Of a stretch of DNA of 64,000 nucleotides, positions 1-11,994 are shown piece after piece. The stretch is from Marinobacter halotolerans (GTDB lineage Bacteria > Pseudomonadota > Gammaproteobacteria > Pseudomonadales > Oleiphilaceae): positions 868,001 through 932,000 of the forward strand of contig NZ_VMHP01000001.1 of NCBI RefSeq assembly GCF_008795985.1. Direction: 5' to 3'. Below the pieces are notes generated by a model, which was not told the origin of the DNA, did not search any database, and was given only the letters and a program-made list of their open reading frames with translations. Made by a program: the position numbers and the translations under genes. Numbering within the stretch: the first letter of the stretch is position 1; every line of letters starts with the position of its first letter.

Positions 1-209
1 TGAAACGTCAGCGTCGCCCGCTGGGCCGCCTGCACAATGCCCGAGAACCGCAAAGGAATTCCCTCCGTCTGACCACCGGTCACGTCCGCCGTACGCACCG
101 CAACCGCCTGGCTACCCTGTGCTGCCTGCGGCTCTGTGGATTTACAGCCCGCCACCAGTACCAGCGTCGCGGCCATCAATGACGCAATCAGGGGGGTCCG
201 GATAGTCAT
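1..209 (-). CDS. RND efflux periplasmic adaptor lipoprotein, N-terminal part
   Basis: Only the first 69 codons lie in the window; the gene runs off the left edge. Translation from the ATG at 207-209 gives a basic start (MTIRTP), a hydrophobic stretch and a lipobox LVAGC, so the mature protein should begin at Cys22 and be anchored to a membrane. The following residues (AVAVRTADV, then LRFSGIVQAAQRATLTF) match the start of the membrane-fusion/HlyD-like adaptors of tripartite RND pumps, where the first beta strand precedes the FSG-V motif. It diverges from a TetR regulator, the usual arrangement for efflux operons. The substrate cannot be inferred, and the pump gene lies outside the window. Confidence 0.75.
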   Translation of the reverse strand, partial: MTIRTPLIASLMAATLVLVAGCKSTEPQAAQGSQAVAVRTADVTGGQTEGIPLRFSGIVQAAQRATLTF

Positions 210-293
210 TCTGTCGGTTCCTTTTAAAAGAGTGCTTTTTTAGAGTCCTTTCTTCACTTTAATAAAACCTTGATATCGACATCATGTCACTCT

Positions 294-308
294 TTGACAG
301 ATTGTCAA
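294..308. promoter_or_regulatory. Palindromic operator between efflux and TetR genes
   Basis: The sequence TTGACAnnnTGTCAA is a perfect 6-bp inverted repeat with a 3-bp spacer in the 160-bp divergent intergenic region. On the minus strand the right arm reads TTGACA and could be the -35 box of the efflux promoter, with a weak -10 (CATGAT) about 16 bases further. On the plus strand TTGTCA (302-307) with TATACT (327-332) could drive the regulator. A repressor bound here would cover both promoters. This is an inference from sequence only. Confidence 0.5.
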
Positions 309-369
309 TAATCGGTTCTTATCCGCTATACTCTATCGAGTACTTTTGCCAACCCAGCACGGGAAAACC

Positions 370-1020
370 ATGAGTGAACCGCTGAAAACCCGAAGAGAGA
401 AAGAAAAACAGGCCCGCGCCGAGGCTATTCTTGATGCAGCGGAACTGGTGTTTTCCGAGAAGGGCTACGAGCGTACGTCCATGGACGATATTGCCCGTAC
501 CGCCAATCTCAGCCGGGCGCTACTGTATGTCTATTTCAAGGACAAGTCGTCGATCCAGCGGGGAATCATGCTGAGGGCAGGTCAGAGCCTGTGCCGCCGT
601 TTCGAGGAAGCCAGGGCGACCGCTGGCTCCGGGCTGGCACAGATCACCGCCATGGGCCATGCCTATTACCAGTTTTACCGGGAAGAGCCGGACTACTTCA
701 CCTACCTGACCACCGCGTCAACCGCGATGGCCAGCGCCGATGAGGAGCAGGCGGACGCCATGATGTGTTCAAAATCGGAGATGATGGGGTTGATGGTGGG
801 CGCGATCCGCTTGGGTATTGAAGACGGCACCATTAATGCCGACAGGATTCATGATCCGCTTGAAACCGCACTCTACCTCCGAGGGGCGCTGCACGGGGTC
901 ATCATGCTATGCCAGAGCGAGCAGGCGGCCCTGGATGCAACCGGCAGCCAGAGCCACATTCCCGCGGAATCACTGATCCGCCACACCATGCATATGCTGA
1001 CCACATCCATCGCTTCCTAG
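370..1020 (+). CDS. TetR/AcrR family transcriptional regulator
   Basis: A 216-residue protein of normal TetR size. The N-terminal helix-turn-helix is clear: ILDAAELVFSEKGYE followed by TSMDDIARTANLSRALLY and the typical YVYFKDK end of the recognition helix (about residues 20-60). The rest is an all-alpha ligand-binding domain with no recognisable ligand. The ATG at 370 is preferred; an in-frame TTG at 346 would add eight residues ahead of the usual family start. It is divergent from an RND adaptor and converges on astB with a 16-base gap. Most likely it represses the neighbouring efflux operon through the palindrome at 294-308. Confidence 0.85.
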   Translation: MSEPLKTRREKEKQARAEAILDAAELVFSEKGYERTSMDDIARTANLSRALLYVYFKDKSSIQRGIMLRAGQSLCRRFEEARATAGSGLAQITAMGHAYYQFYREEPDYFTYLTTASTAMASADEEQADAMMCSKSEMMGLMVGAIRLGIEDGTINADRIHDPLETALYLRGALHGVIMLCQSEQAALDATGSQSHIPAESLIRHTMHMLTTSIAS

Positions 1021-1036
1021 CGGACGGGCGAAAGTG

Positions 1037-2377
1037 CTAGAGCTGGAAGTCGTAGATCGAGCCCAGCCCGAGAATACCGCTCAACTCATCCAGCGCCTTG
1101 CGAACCTCTTCCAGCAACATGGGGTCACCCAGGTCTTCCTGACTCAGCCGGTCACGGTAATGGGCTTCAACCCAGGTGATCAGGCGCTGATAGAGCGCGT
1201 CCGTCATCAAAACGCCCCGATGCATGGCACCCAGTTCCTCTTCGTTCAGCACTACCCGCAGCCTGAGGCACGCAGGCCCGCCGCCATTGCGCATGGACTG
1301 CTTGACGTCGAACACCTCCACCGAGGTAATCGGCCCACCACTGCCGACCAGTTCATCAAGGTAGCGGCTGACGGTCCGGTTTTCGCGGCATTCGCCGGGC
1401 ACCGCCAGCATCATGCCATCCGGGGTGTTCAACAGCTGACTGTTGAACAGATAGGACGCCACCGCATCATCCAGCGGCACCTGCTGTCGACTGACCCGAA
1501 CCGCTTCAAGTTCGGCACCGCTCAGACGGCTGCGAATATCCGACAGCACCCGGTCTTCATCCAAAAAGGCCAGCTCATGATAGAAAAGCGTATTGCCATT
1601 ACCCACGGCAATCACGTCATTGTGAAAAACGCCGGCATCGATGGCTTCCGGATTCTGCTGGGCAAAGACGACATTGCGGTCATCCAGACCATGGAGCCGA
1701 GCAACGGCCTGTGAGGCTTCAAGGGTCTGCCGTGCCGGATAGAGCTTCGGTGCCGGAGCCCGTTCGTTGAAAGCCACCTGGCCATAGACGAACAGCTCCA
1801 CGCCCGGGTCGCCGTAGCCATTGCACAACCGCGTATGGTTAGCCGCACCTTCATCACCGAACTGGCTGACCGAAGGCAGCGCCGGGTGATGTGCAAAGAA
1901 GGCGTCATCCGCAAACATGGCTCTCAGGGCCCGACCGGTGACCGCATGCTCGATAGACCGGTGGAATTTGGCACTGAGATTTGCGGGCGTGAAATGCACC
2001 CGGTGATCCGCCGTGTCGGCGCTGGGGGATACGGTCGCCGCGTTCGCTGTCCACATGGTGGAGGCAGAGGACACCGCCGCCAGTAGCGAAGGATGCTCTT
2101 TCGCAACCTTGCGCAGCACCTCTTCATCCGTGCCCCTGAAACCCAGCGACCGGAGTGTGGGCAGGTGCGGCCGCTCGTGCGGGGGCAGCACACCCTGAAC
2201 ATAGCCACGGTCCGCCAGTTGCTTCATTTTGGCCAAACCCTGCAACGCCGCCTCTTTGGGATTGGACACCGCATGGACATTGGACTTGGAAGCCACATTG
2301 CCCCAGGACAATCCGGCGTAGTTGTGGGTCGGCCCTACCAGGCCATCAAAATTGGCTTCTACTGCGCGTGTGGCCAT
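1037..2377 (-). CDS. astB: N-succinylarginine dihydrolase
   Basis: A 446-residue enzyme of the arginine succinyltransferase (AST) pathway that hydrolyses N2-succinylarginine to N2-succinylornithine, two ammonia and CO2 in the cytoplasm. The start ([16 protein letters not shown]) is diagnostic for AstB. The [12 protein letters not shown] segment carries the family histidine, and [11 protein letters not shown] near the C-terminus carries the catalytic cysteine of this amidinotransferase fold. It is the last ast gene on the minus strand, 11 bases after astD. The ribosome binding site is weak (ACGGAAC). The astE gene that normally follows in Pseudomonas is replaced by the convergent TetR gene. 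Confidence 0.95.
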   Translation of the reverse strand: MATRAVEANFDGLVGPTHNYAGLSWGNVASKSNVHAVSNPKEAALQGLAKMKQLADRGYVQGVLPPHERPHLPTLRSLGFRGTDEEVLRKVAKEHPSLLAAVSSASTMWTANAATVSPSADTADHRVHFTPANLSAKFHRSIEHAVTGRALRAMFADDAFFAHHPALPSVSQFGDEGAANHTRLCNGYGDPGVELFVYGQVAFNERAPAPKLYPARQTLEASQAVARLHGLDDRNVVFAQQNPEAIDAGVFHNDVIAVGNGNTLFYHELAFLDEDRVLSDIRSRLSGAELEAVRVSRQQVPLDDAVASYLFNSQLLNTPDGMMLAVPGECRENRTVSRYLDELVGSGGPITSVEVFDVKQSMRNGGGPACLRLRVVLNEEELGAMHRGVLMTDALYQRLITWVEAHYRDRLSQEDLGDPMLLEEVRKALDELSGILGLGSIYDFQL

Positions 2378-2388
2378 GATCGGTTCCG

Positions 2389-3900
<1,512 letters not shown>

Positions 3901-5016
3901 TCAGGCCTTGGAGGACCTGCCGACGTGATTGATGTCTCTATGATGCTTGTTGGGATTCGTCCCCGCATCCTTCAAGGGTGCAAGCCGAACCCTATCGCCA
4001 GCTTCGACTTCCAGCGCCCGGGCCACTGGCTCAGTCAGGGAGATGGTGTCGATGTTGACGCAATCAGCCGGAACGGTGGTAACACGGAAATTCCGGAACG
4101 AACCATTACATACCATAACCTCTTCGCCCCTCGGCAAATCAGCCGGTTGTGCCGCTGTTGCCCTGGATTTTCCGGACCGGATCATCACGATGCGGTCAGT
4201 GGATTCACGCACTGTGCGAATGTTGTGAACAAACGCCTCAACCACCGGTCCACCGTCAAAAATATCCACCATCCCGTTAAAGTTGAACCCCTCTGCCTGC
4301 AGCATTTTCAGGGCCGGGGCGGTGTTGTCGTGCACCCGCCCGATCACCGACCGCGCCTCGTCTGGCAGCATCGGCAGATAGATGGGGAACTTGGGCATCA
4401 GTTCGGCAATGAAGGATTTGTTGCCCAGCCCCGACAGGGTATCCGCCTGGGTAAAGTCCATATCGAAAAACCGACGGCCCAGAGCATCCCAGAGCGGGCT
4501 ACGCCCATCCTTGTCCGACACCCCGCGCATCTCGGCAAACACCTTTTCGGAAAAATGCTTGCGGAAATGGTCCAGGAACATGAACCGGCAGCGGGACAGC
4601 AGCAGACCGTTACCACCGCCGCGATGGGAATCGGACAGCAGCAGCGAGCAGATCTCCGAGGTGTCGGTCATATCGTTGGACAGATGCAGCGTGGGGGTCC
4701 GCACATGCACGCCCAACTCCCGCGAGGCATTCACGGTCACGCTCAACCGGTAATTATAGAAAACCTCATCCAGACCCACCCGGGCCTGGATGCCACTGAT
4801 ACCCACACACTGCTCCAGCTCGGTATCTTCCAGCGCAAACAGGTACAGCCCCGCTTCCGGGGCGCAACGCTGATCAAAGGTGTCGCGGGCATGACGGATC
4901 TTGCGCAGCAGAAGGTCGCGATCTGCCGGCAGGGTTGTCAGACCCTTGCCTGCCGATTGCGCCATGGCGTAGAGCGCCTCCAGGTCATTTTCCTGGAGAG
5001 GGCGAATTAACAGCAT
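3901..5016 (-). CDS. aruG: Arginine N-succinyltransferase, beta-type subunit
   Basis: A 371-residue AstA-family acyltransferase that transfers succinyl from succinyl-CoA to the alpha-amino group of arginine, the first AST step. The start MLLIRPLQENDLEALYAMA is the family N-terminus; GGGNGLLLSRCRFMF and the segment DIFDGGPVVEAF are shared with the upstream paralogue. The ATG at 5016 is chosen over a longer in-frame start at 5088 because GGGAG lies about six bases upstream and the extra residues match nothing. With the preceding gene it forms the two-subunit enzyme known from Pseudomonas (AruF/AruG); Escherichia coli has only one AstA. Which copy is F and which is G rests on gene order. Confidence 0.88.
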   Translation of the reverse strand: MLLIRPLQENDLEALYAMAQSAGKGLTTLPADRDLLLRKIRHARDTFDQRCAPEAGLYLFALEDTELEQCVGISGIQARVGLDEVFYNYRLSVTVNASRELGVHVRTPTLHLSNDMTDTSEICSLLLSDSHRGGGNGLLLSRCRFMFLDHFRKHFSEKVFAEMRGVSDKDGRSPLWDALGRRFFDMDFTQADTLSGLGNKSFIAELMPKFPIYLPMLPDEARSVIGRVHDNTAPALKMLQAEGFNFNGMVDIFDGGPVVEAFVHNIRTVRESTDRIVMIRSGKSRATAAQPADLPRGEEVMVCNGSFRNFRVTTVPADCVNIDTISLTEPVARALEVEAGDRVRLAPLKDAGTNPNKHHRDINHVGRSSKA

Positions 5017-5044
5017 GGCGATCTCCCGAGTTCTGGTGTCCTGT

Positions 5045-6061
5045 TCATAGCGGCGACACCCGTACCTGCCCACCGGCGTCCAGGCCAAGACAATGCCAGG
5101 TTCTGACCGGCACCTTGACGTCGCCGGAGAGGGTTTCGGTCATGGGACTGATCGTGCACCGGAACTGCGCCTGGGAATTCCCGCAAATCAGGTACAGGTC
5201 GCCCTCTTTTGAAGCGCTACCGTGCAGTGTGCCAGGCAGGCTGGAAACCACTGTCTTGAGGCTGTCTGTCCGGGCTTCCAGTACCGGCCCGGCATCAAAA
5301 ATATCCAGGTAGGCGCCCGCACGGAACCCCTCACGCTGCAGCAGCTCATAGGTTGCCCGGGTTTTCTCATGGGCCTGGCCCAGGGCTGCCTGCGCCTCTG
5401 GTGTCAGCAGCGTGACGTAGATGGGATTCGGCGGCATCAGCTCGGCAATAAAGGTTTTGCTCAGGGCTCCGGAATGCTGGTCGGCGGTTTCAAAATCCAT
5501 ATTGAAAAAATGCCGCCCCAGGCTGTCCCAGAAGGGAACGTCGCCGTTCTCCGTCTGCACACCCTGAATCTCCACCACGATCTGATCGGTAAACAGATCC
5601 CGGTGGCTGGCAATAAACATCATTCGGGCCCGGGACAGCAGCTCGAATGCATCGGTGCCCCGCAGTTCCGGGTCGATGGTAAATGCGCAAAGCAGGGTGT
5701 GGTCCGTCAGGGCATGGGACGGATAGAGAACGTCCACCCGGTGCGAGACCCCAAGCTCGTGGGACGCATGGATCAGCGCATCCTGTCGGTAGTTGTAGAA
5801 AGGCTGCCCGTGCCCTGCCCGTGAATCGATGCCGGCAACGCCGCGCACCGCGCCGGTTTCAGTGTCTTCCAGTACAAACAGAAAACGCAGGGTTTCGTCG
5901 GGGTCAGCAGTTCCTTCGAAGGCGCGGACAGACTGCTCAATCTTTTCCGCCAGCGCCTCGTCTTTTCTGGGCAGGGTTGAAGACAGCCGGGGTCCAACAC
6001 CCCCGGCCAGCTCCAGAATTGCCTTAAGGTCGCCCGGCTGAGCCGGTCGCACCAGCCACAT
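5045..6061 (-). CDS. aruF: Arginine/ornithine succinyltransferase, alpha-type subunit
   Basis: A 338-residue paralogue of the next gene and the first of the two succinyltransferase subunits. The start MWLVRPAQPGDLKAILELA parallels MLLIRPLQENDLEALYAMA of the partner, and both share NYRxxxxxxASRELGV/ASHELGV-type segments and a late DIFDAGPVLEA motif. The ATG at 6061 is preferred over 6106 because GGGAG precedes it and matches the family start. There are 32 bases after astC and 28 before aruG. The two proteins probably act as a heteromer, as known for Pseudomonas aeruginosa; the sequence itself shows only co-occurrence and homology. Confidence 0.88.
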   Translation of the reverse strand: MWLVRPAQPGDLKAILELAGGVGPRLSSTLPRKDEALAEKIEQSVRAFEGTADPDETLRFLFVLEDTETGAVRGVAGIDSRAGHGQPFYNYRQDALIHASHELGVSHRVDVLYPSHALTDHTLLCAFTIDPELRGTDAFELLSRARMMFIASHRDLFTDQIVVEIQGVQTENGDVPFWDSLGRHFFNMDFETADQHSGALSKTFIAELMPPNPIYVTLLTPEAQAALGQAHEKTRATYELLQREGFRAGAYLDIFDAGPVLEARTDSLKTVVSSLPGTLHGSASKEGDLYLICGNSQAQFRCTISPMTETLSGDVKVPVRTWHCLGLDAGGQVRVSPL

Positions 6062-6093
6062 AGGCAGCTCCCTTTTGTTATCGGATGATCGGC

Positions 6094-7320
<1,227 letters not shown>

Positions 7321-7361
7321 TCAGAACAGGAAACTGGAACATTGACACTATAGTACGCCAC

Positions 7362-8834
7362 TCAGGGCATCATCACATCCGGGGAACCCACAGCATCCAG
7401 CTCAATGATTTGCAGCGAACGCTCCCTGGATCCAGCCATCAGGGTTTTTGCGATCAGCCTGTAGGAATCCAGATCAAACGTGACCGCCTGGCTACGCAGT
7501 GACAGATCCTCGAGCTCCTGATAGTCATGCACGGTGGCCACATGCATCCAATTGTAGACTATGAGGATATCCGTCCGATCGTTTTCCGGATTGCGTTCGA
7601 CGACCCCGACCGGCCCCTTCCAGGGCCAGGTTCTCAGACGCAGGTTGTGAAAGGCAATCTGCATTCGCAGGTTATACTTCACCCGGTCCTCGCCACCGTC
7701 GCAGGCACCCCTGCAGCGCCCGAGCGTACGCTGGAAACAGGGACCCGCCTGGTCCGGCTCAAGCCCGAGCAGCTTGTTGCAAAGGTCGTTTTTGGCCGCA
7801 ATACCACTGAGTGCGTTCTCGGCGTCCCTCTTGCTGCGGAACAGGCCAAAATAGTCCCCCAGCCGATGCGGCTCGATTTCCCGGACCAGGCGAGCCTGAA
7901 GATAACCCTCGCTGTTCTCTGTCAATTCAATGCTCACAAGATTCTTGGCGGCCCGGGAACGACGGTTGAACAGCGGTTTCATCTGCTTGATCTGCTTCAG
8001 CTCCAGCAGCAGCGCGCCCAGCTCGCCGGCGGTTTCAGTCCAGTCCACCCGCCGCAGACTTTCCGACATCCTCACCCCGCGACTGGTGTTGTGGTCGCCG
8101 GAGAAATGCGACGCCACGCGTTGGGCAATGTTGGTGCTCTTGCCTACGTAAAGCAGCGCATCGTTTTCGCCATAAAAACGATAGACCCCCGGCGCCCGGG
8201 GCAGATCATGGAGAATGTCCGTGGGAAGGTGGGACGGAATGCTGGGGCGCTGCAACAGTGTATTCAGGGCTGTGGTCATGGAGTCTGCCCCATGATCCGC
8301 CAGCGCCCGCTCGAAAAAGGCCAGCATGGCAGCCACATCCCCCATGGCCCGATGGCGCTGCACCTGGGCCAGGTTGTGGCGGGCAATCAACGCATCCATA
8401 TTGTGGCGCCGGAACTCCGGATAAAGCTTGCGGGACAGTTTGACGGTGCAGAGTACCTTCGCCGAAAACAGCCGGCCAAGACGGCGGAACTCGGACTTGA
8501 TAAAGCCATAGTCAAAGCGTGCATTGTGGGCAACGAAGACCTTGCCCTCGAGCTGCGCTTCCAGGTCGTCCGCGATTTCCTCGAACCTGGGGGCATCAGC
8601 AACCATTTCGTTGGAAATGCCGGTGAACCGCTCGATGAAAGGCGAAATCCGGGCTTCCGGATTGAGCAGTGTCTGCCACTCGCCGACAACTTCTCCGCCC
8701 TGCCAGAACCGGATACCGATTTCTGTAATACGGTCCCGTGAGGAATTTCCGCCGGTCGTTTCGATATCGAGAAAAGCGAAGGTTTGTTTTTGCAGCAAGT
8801 CAGAAGGCTTTGTCATAACAACATCATACGTCAT
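7362..8834 (-). CDS. DEDD 3'-5' exonuclease fused to GIY-YIG nuclease domain
   Basis: A 490-residue two-domain protein. Residues about 18-185 are a DnaQ/epsilon-type exonuclease: D23 and E25 in FLDIETTG, D108 in AHNARFDYGF, and a late H...D pair in QRHRAMGDVAAML. Residues about 210-290 are a UvrC-like GIY-YIG nuclease (GVYRFYGENDALLYVGKS, then QRVASHF). The remaining C-terminal part, with CRGACDGGED, resembles UvrC-related Cho-type regions. It is likely a DNA repair or processing enzyme; its biological role is not established here. An in-frame ATG at 8816 is an equally possible start, since neither has a good ribosome binding site. It lies upstream of and codirectional with astC. Confidence 0.82.
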   Translation of the reverse strand: MTYDVVMTKPSDLLQKQTFAFLDIETTGGNSSRDRITEIGIRFWQGGEVVGEWQTLLNPEARISPFIERFTGISNEMVADAPRFEEIADDLEAQLEGKVFVAHNARFDYGFIKSEFRRLGRLFSAKVLCTVKLSRKLYPEFRRHNMDALIARHNLAQVQRHRAMGDVAAMLAFFERALADHGADSMTTALNTLLQRPSIPSHLPTDILHDLPRAPGVYRFYGENDALLYVGKSTNIAQRVASHFSGDHNTSRGVRMSESLRRVDWTETAGELGALLLELKQIKQMKPLFNRRSRAAKNLVSIELTENSEGYLQARLVREIEPHRLGDYFGLFRSKRDAENALSGIAAKNDLCNKLLGLEPDQAGPCFQRTLGRCRGACDGGEDRVKYNLRMQIAFHNLRLRTWPWKGPVGVVERNPENDRTDILIVYNWMHVATVHDYQELEDLSLRSQAVTFDLDSYRLIAKTLMAGSRERSLQIIELDAVGSPDVMMP

Positions 8835-8908
8835 TCTGGACGCTGTAGATGGCCCTGTGACGGGCTTTGTTCGCCCTAGACATTGGTATTATCAGTCACA
8901 TAATTCAC

Positions 8909-8936
8909 TTGCTTTGTGGCTGAATCGTCATACATT
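8909..8936 (+). promoter_or_regulatory. Candidate promoter of the porin gene
   Basis: TTGCTT (8909-8914) and TACATT (8931-8936) with a 16-base spacer lie about 40 bases before the porin start. The ribosome binding site TTGGAG (8965-8970) follows. No operator is assigned. Confidence 0.4.
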
Positions 8937-8976
8937 TGACATGCGTCACAACAATAACAAGATTTTGGAGAATGCA

Positions 8977-10125
8977 ATGATGACACGCAACAAACTCGGG
9001 TTTGCGATTGGCCTCGTCCTCAGTGGTTCAATGGCAAGCCAGGCCATGGCGGTAGAACTAAGCACCGGTGATTACAAGACCAGCCTTTACGGCTTCGCCC
9101 GCTTTGCAGCCGCATACGACATGGATGAAGACATCTCTGCCGGTGGTCGCGCCGGTCAGTTCAACGCCATTACCGTCGGTAATGGCAACACCTCAGACGG
9201 CCACTTTGGTGCGGATGCAACAGGCAGCCGCCTGGGCCTGGTCACCACCAGTCCTGAAGGCGTAACGGTTCGCGTCGAGATGGACTTTGACCGTGACGGC
9301 ACGATTACCCCAAGACTGCGTCGCGCCTACGGCGAATACAACGGCGTTCTGATGGGGCAGGAATGGTCCAACTTCCACAGCTTCGTGGGTAACCCATCGA
9401 TTCTGGACTGGGACAACCTGCCAGGCCGTGCCGGGCTGCAGAGCCGTATAACTCAGGCACGCTACACCACCGGCCCGCTGTCATTCTCGGTTGAAGACGA
9501 CACCAGCCGCGGCTCTAACAACATCGCTAACGCTGCCGGTGACAAGGTCGGGCTCCCGGTCTTCACGGCGCGTCTTGAAGATGGCGCAGGTGGAATGAAG
9601 TATTCTGTCGGCGCTCTCCTCAAGCAAGTCTCCTACGACGATGCAACAGGAACAGGCAACGACGACAGCGCACTTGGCTTCGCGACTTTCTTGGCCGGCA
9701 ACATTGCACTGACCGATATGTTCAGCGTAATGGGCTCAGTCAGCTACTCGGATGGTGCCGCGAACTACATCTACCGTTCCGGCGAGAACTTCGGCGGTTT
9801 TGAGGCTTATGCAGACGCCAACGGCGATCTGGAAACCATCACCACTTATGGCGCCAACATTGGTGCCAAACTGTCCCTGGGCGGCGGTCGCTCCATTAAC
9901 CTGGGCTACGGCACAACCATGAAGGACCTGGATGATGCTGTTGCAGCCAACGCAGCTCCCGCGACTACCGCAGAAAGCAACTCCATGCTGGCTGTGAACT
10001 ACCAGTGGTCGCCTGTTAGCAAGGTAAACATGGGTGTTGAATTCGCCCGTCTGTCCACCGAGAACCAGAACGGTGACGACGGCGATGCCAACCGCCTGAT
10101 GTTTGTAGGGCAATACAACTTCTAA
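8977..10125 (+). CDS. DcaP-like outer-membrane porin
   Basis: A 382-residue secreted beta-barrel protein. Residues 1-25 form a signal peptide ending in SQAMA before VELSTGDYKTSLYGFAR. The body alternates short polar and aromatic strands. GSRLGLVTTSPEGVTVRVEMDF and LRRAYGEYNGVLMGQEWSNF resemble DcaP/Gram-negative trimeric porins of dicarboxylate or aromatic-acid uptake, and it ends in an aromatic residue (GQYNF) as outer-membrane proteins do. The start at 8977 (or the adjacent ATG at 8980) follows GGAG. Earlier in-frame codons reaching back into the exonuclease gene are rejected. The substrate is not predictable from the sequence. It is monocistronic, with a strong terminator after it. Confidence 0.85.
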   Translation: MMTRNKLGFAIGLVLSGSMASQAMAVELSTGDYKTSLYGFARFAAAYDMDEDISAGGRAGQFNAITVGNGNTSDGHFGADATGSRLGLVTTSPEGVTVRVEMDFDRDGTITPRLRRAYGEYNGVLMGQEWSNFHSFVGNPSILDWDNLPGRAGLQSRITQARYTTGPLSFSVEDDTSRGSNNIANAAGDKVGLPVFTARLEDGAGGMKYSVGALLKQVSYDDATGTGNDDSALGFATFLAGNIALTDMFSVMGSVSYSDGAANYIYRSGENFGGFEAYADANGDLETITTYGANIGAKLSLGGGRSINLGYGTTMKDLDDAVAANAAPATTAESNSMLAVNYQWSPVSKVNMGVEFARLSTENQNGDDGDANRLMFVGQYNF

Positions 10126-10146
10126 CGGACTAGAAGTTAACTCAGG

Positions 10147-10177
10147 AAAAGCCCTGGCTTCATGCCAGGGCTTTTTT
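10147..10177 (+). terminator. Rho-independent terminator after porin
   Basis: Stem AAAAGCCCTGGC / GCCAGGGCTTTT with a 5-base loop and a run of T. The A/T flanks make it able to act in both directions, serving the convergent aceF side as well. Confidence 0.9.
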
Positions 10178-10256
10178 ATGGCTCACCGGCTCTCAACCGG
10201 GTCCTGCACGCTTTTCGCGGCACCCAACCAAAAGGCTGGGGCCAAACTCACAGGCA

Positions 10257-11984
10257 TCACAGCAGTAGCGAGCGAATATCCCCCAGCAGCTGACTGAGCA
10301 AGGTAGTAAACCGCGCTGCATCGGCACCATTCACCGCCCGGTGATCGTAGGACAGCGACAGCGGACACATCAGCCGCGGCTGGAACTCCTTGCCATCCCA
10401 AACCGGCTTCATCGCCGCCTTGGAAACACCCAGAATCGCCACCTCCGGCGTATTCACGATCGGCGTAAACGCCGTACCGCCAATGCCACCCAGACTGGTA
10501 ATGGTAAAACAGGCACCCTGCATCTCTGCCGGCTTCAACTGCTTGTCCCGCGCCTTCTGCGCCAGTTCCGCGCTTTCAGCCGCCAGTTCCCACAGACCCT
10601 TCTGATCCACATTCTTGATCACCGGCACCATCAATCCGTTGGGCGTATCCACCGCAATACCGATGTGAATGAACTTCTTGCGGATAACCTCCTTGCGCTC
10701 CATGTCCAGCGACACATTGAACTGCGGCAACTCTGCCAGCGCCGTGGCACAGGCCTTCAGCAGGAAAGGCAACGGCGTCATCTTCACGCCCTTCTTCTCG
10801 CCTGCCGCCTTCTGCGCCTTGCGGAAATCCTCCATGTCGGTGATGTCCGCATCCTCGAACTGGGTCACATGGGGCACATTCAGCCAGCTGCGCTGCATAT
10901 TGTTGGCCGTGGCAAACATCATGCGGGACATGGACTCCCGCTCGATCTCACCGAACTGGCTGAAGTCCGGCAGCTTGACGCCGGGAATACCCGCGCCCCC
11001 GCCACCTGCCACGGCACTGCCCTGCTGGGTTTGTTGAAGCTGACCTTTAACATAGGCCTGAACGTCGTCTTTCAGAATCCGGCTTTTCGGGCCAGAGCCC
11101 TTGATCCGGGCCAGGTCGGCGCCGAATTCCCGTGCCAGTTTGCGCACCGCCGGGCCGGCATGCACCTTGGTGCCAGGCGAGGGTGGCTCATAGGTCGAAG
11201 AGGCCGGTTCGGGCTTCGCCTCGCCATCGCCAGCCTGCTCATCGGAGGACTTTTTCGCCCCCTTATCGGCCCCAGAGTCAGACCCAGACTGCTCAGGCTT
11301 GTCTTCGCCTTTTTCAGCGGCAGGTTCAGACTCGTCATCACTGTCCGAGCCTTCTTCCGTTATGGTCATTTCGGCGAGGTCATGGCCCTCGGAAATCTTG
11401 TCCCCTTCAGACACCAGTACCTTGCCAATCTTGCCGGCGTAAGGAGATGGAATCTCCATCGTGGCCTTGTCTGACTCCACGGTGACCAGCGGGTCGTCCG
11501 CCTGCACCTCGTCGCCCTCACTGACATTGATCTCGATAACCGGCACATTGTCGAAACCGTCAAGCGCGGGGACTTTGATCGTCTCCGTTCGCGACCCGCC
11601 GGACTTTTTCTTGGGAGCGGACTTCTTCTCTTCCGACTTGTCAGCCTCGGCCTCTTTGTCGGCTGACTTTTCGTCCTCGGATTTCTTCTCCTTTTCGTCG
11701 CCCTCGTCACTGCTGGCCTCTTCACCAGAATCAGCAGAGCCGCCGCCGGATGCTTCCATCATGCCGACGACATCGCCTTCTTTGACCTTGTCGCCAACCT
11801 TCACGGTAATTTTGGTGATCTTGCCGGCGCCAGGCGAAGGCAGCTCGACCGATGCCTTGTCAGACTCGACGGTCAGTATCGGATCTTCTTCCTCAACCGA
11901 GTCCCCCTTGCTGACAAGTATCTCTATAACCTCGACCTCATCCGCACCGCCGAGATCCGGAACCTTGATTTCCTGTTCACTCAT
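10257..11984 (-). CDS. aceF: Pyruvate dehydrogenase E2, dihydrolipoamide acetyltransferase
   Basis: A 575-residue E2 core of the pyruvate dehydrogenase complex, passing acetyl from lipoamide to CoA. Two lipoyl domains are visible (about residues 5-78, lipoyl Lys43 in VESDKASVE; and about 125-200, with VESDKATME). They are separated by acidic/lysine-rich linkers. Next come the E1/E3-binding domain (AGPAVRKLAREFGADLARI) and the catalytic domain ending in SLSYDHRAVNGADAARF, with the catalytic histidine. The ATG at 11984 has AAGGAG five bases upstream, overlapping the aceE stop codon. The gap to aceE is 10 bases. The aspartate commonly found after DHRA/V-D-G is asparagine here. Confidence 0.96.
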   Translation of the reverse strand: MSEQEIKVPDLGGADEVEVIEILVSKGDSVEEEDPILTVESDKASVELPSPGAGKITKITVKVGDKVKEGDVVGMMEASGGGSADSGEEASSDEGDEKEKKSEDEKSADKEAEADKSEEKKSAPKKKSGGSRTETIKVPALDGFDNVPVIEINVSEGDEVQADDPLVTVESDKATMEIPSPYAGKIGKVLVSEGDKISEGHDLAEMTITEEGSDSDDESEPAAEKGEDKPEQSGSDSGADKGAKKSSDEQAGDGEAKPEPASSTYEPPSPGTKVHAGPAVRKLAREFGADLARIKGSGPKSRILKDDVQAYVKGQLQQTQQGSAVAGGGGAGIPGVKLPDFSQFGEIERESMSRMMFATANNMQRSWLNVPHVTQFEDADITDMEDFRKAQKAAGEKKGVKMTPLPFLLKACATALAELPQFNVSLDMERKEVIRKKFIHIGIAVDTPNGLMVPVIKNVDQKGLWELAAESAELAQKARDKQLKPAEMQGACFTITSLGGIGGTAFTPIVNTPEVAILGVSKAAMKPVWDGKEFQPRLMCPLSLSYDHRAVNGADAARFTTLLSQLLGDIRSLLL

Positions 11985-11994
11985 GACGGTCTCC

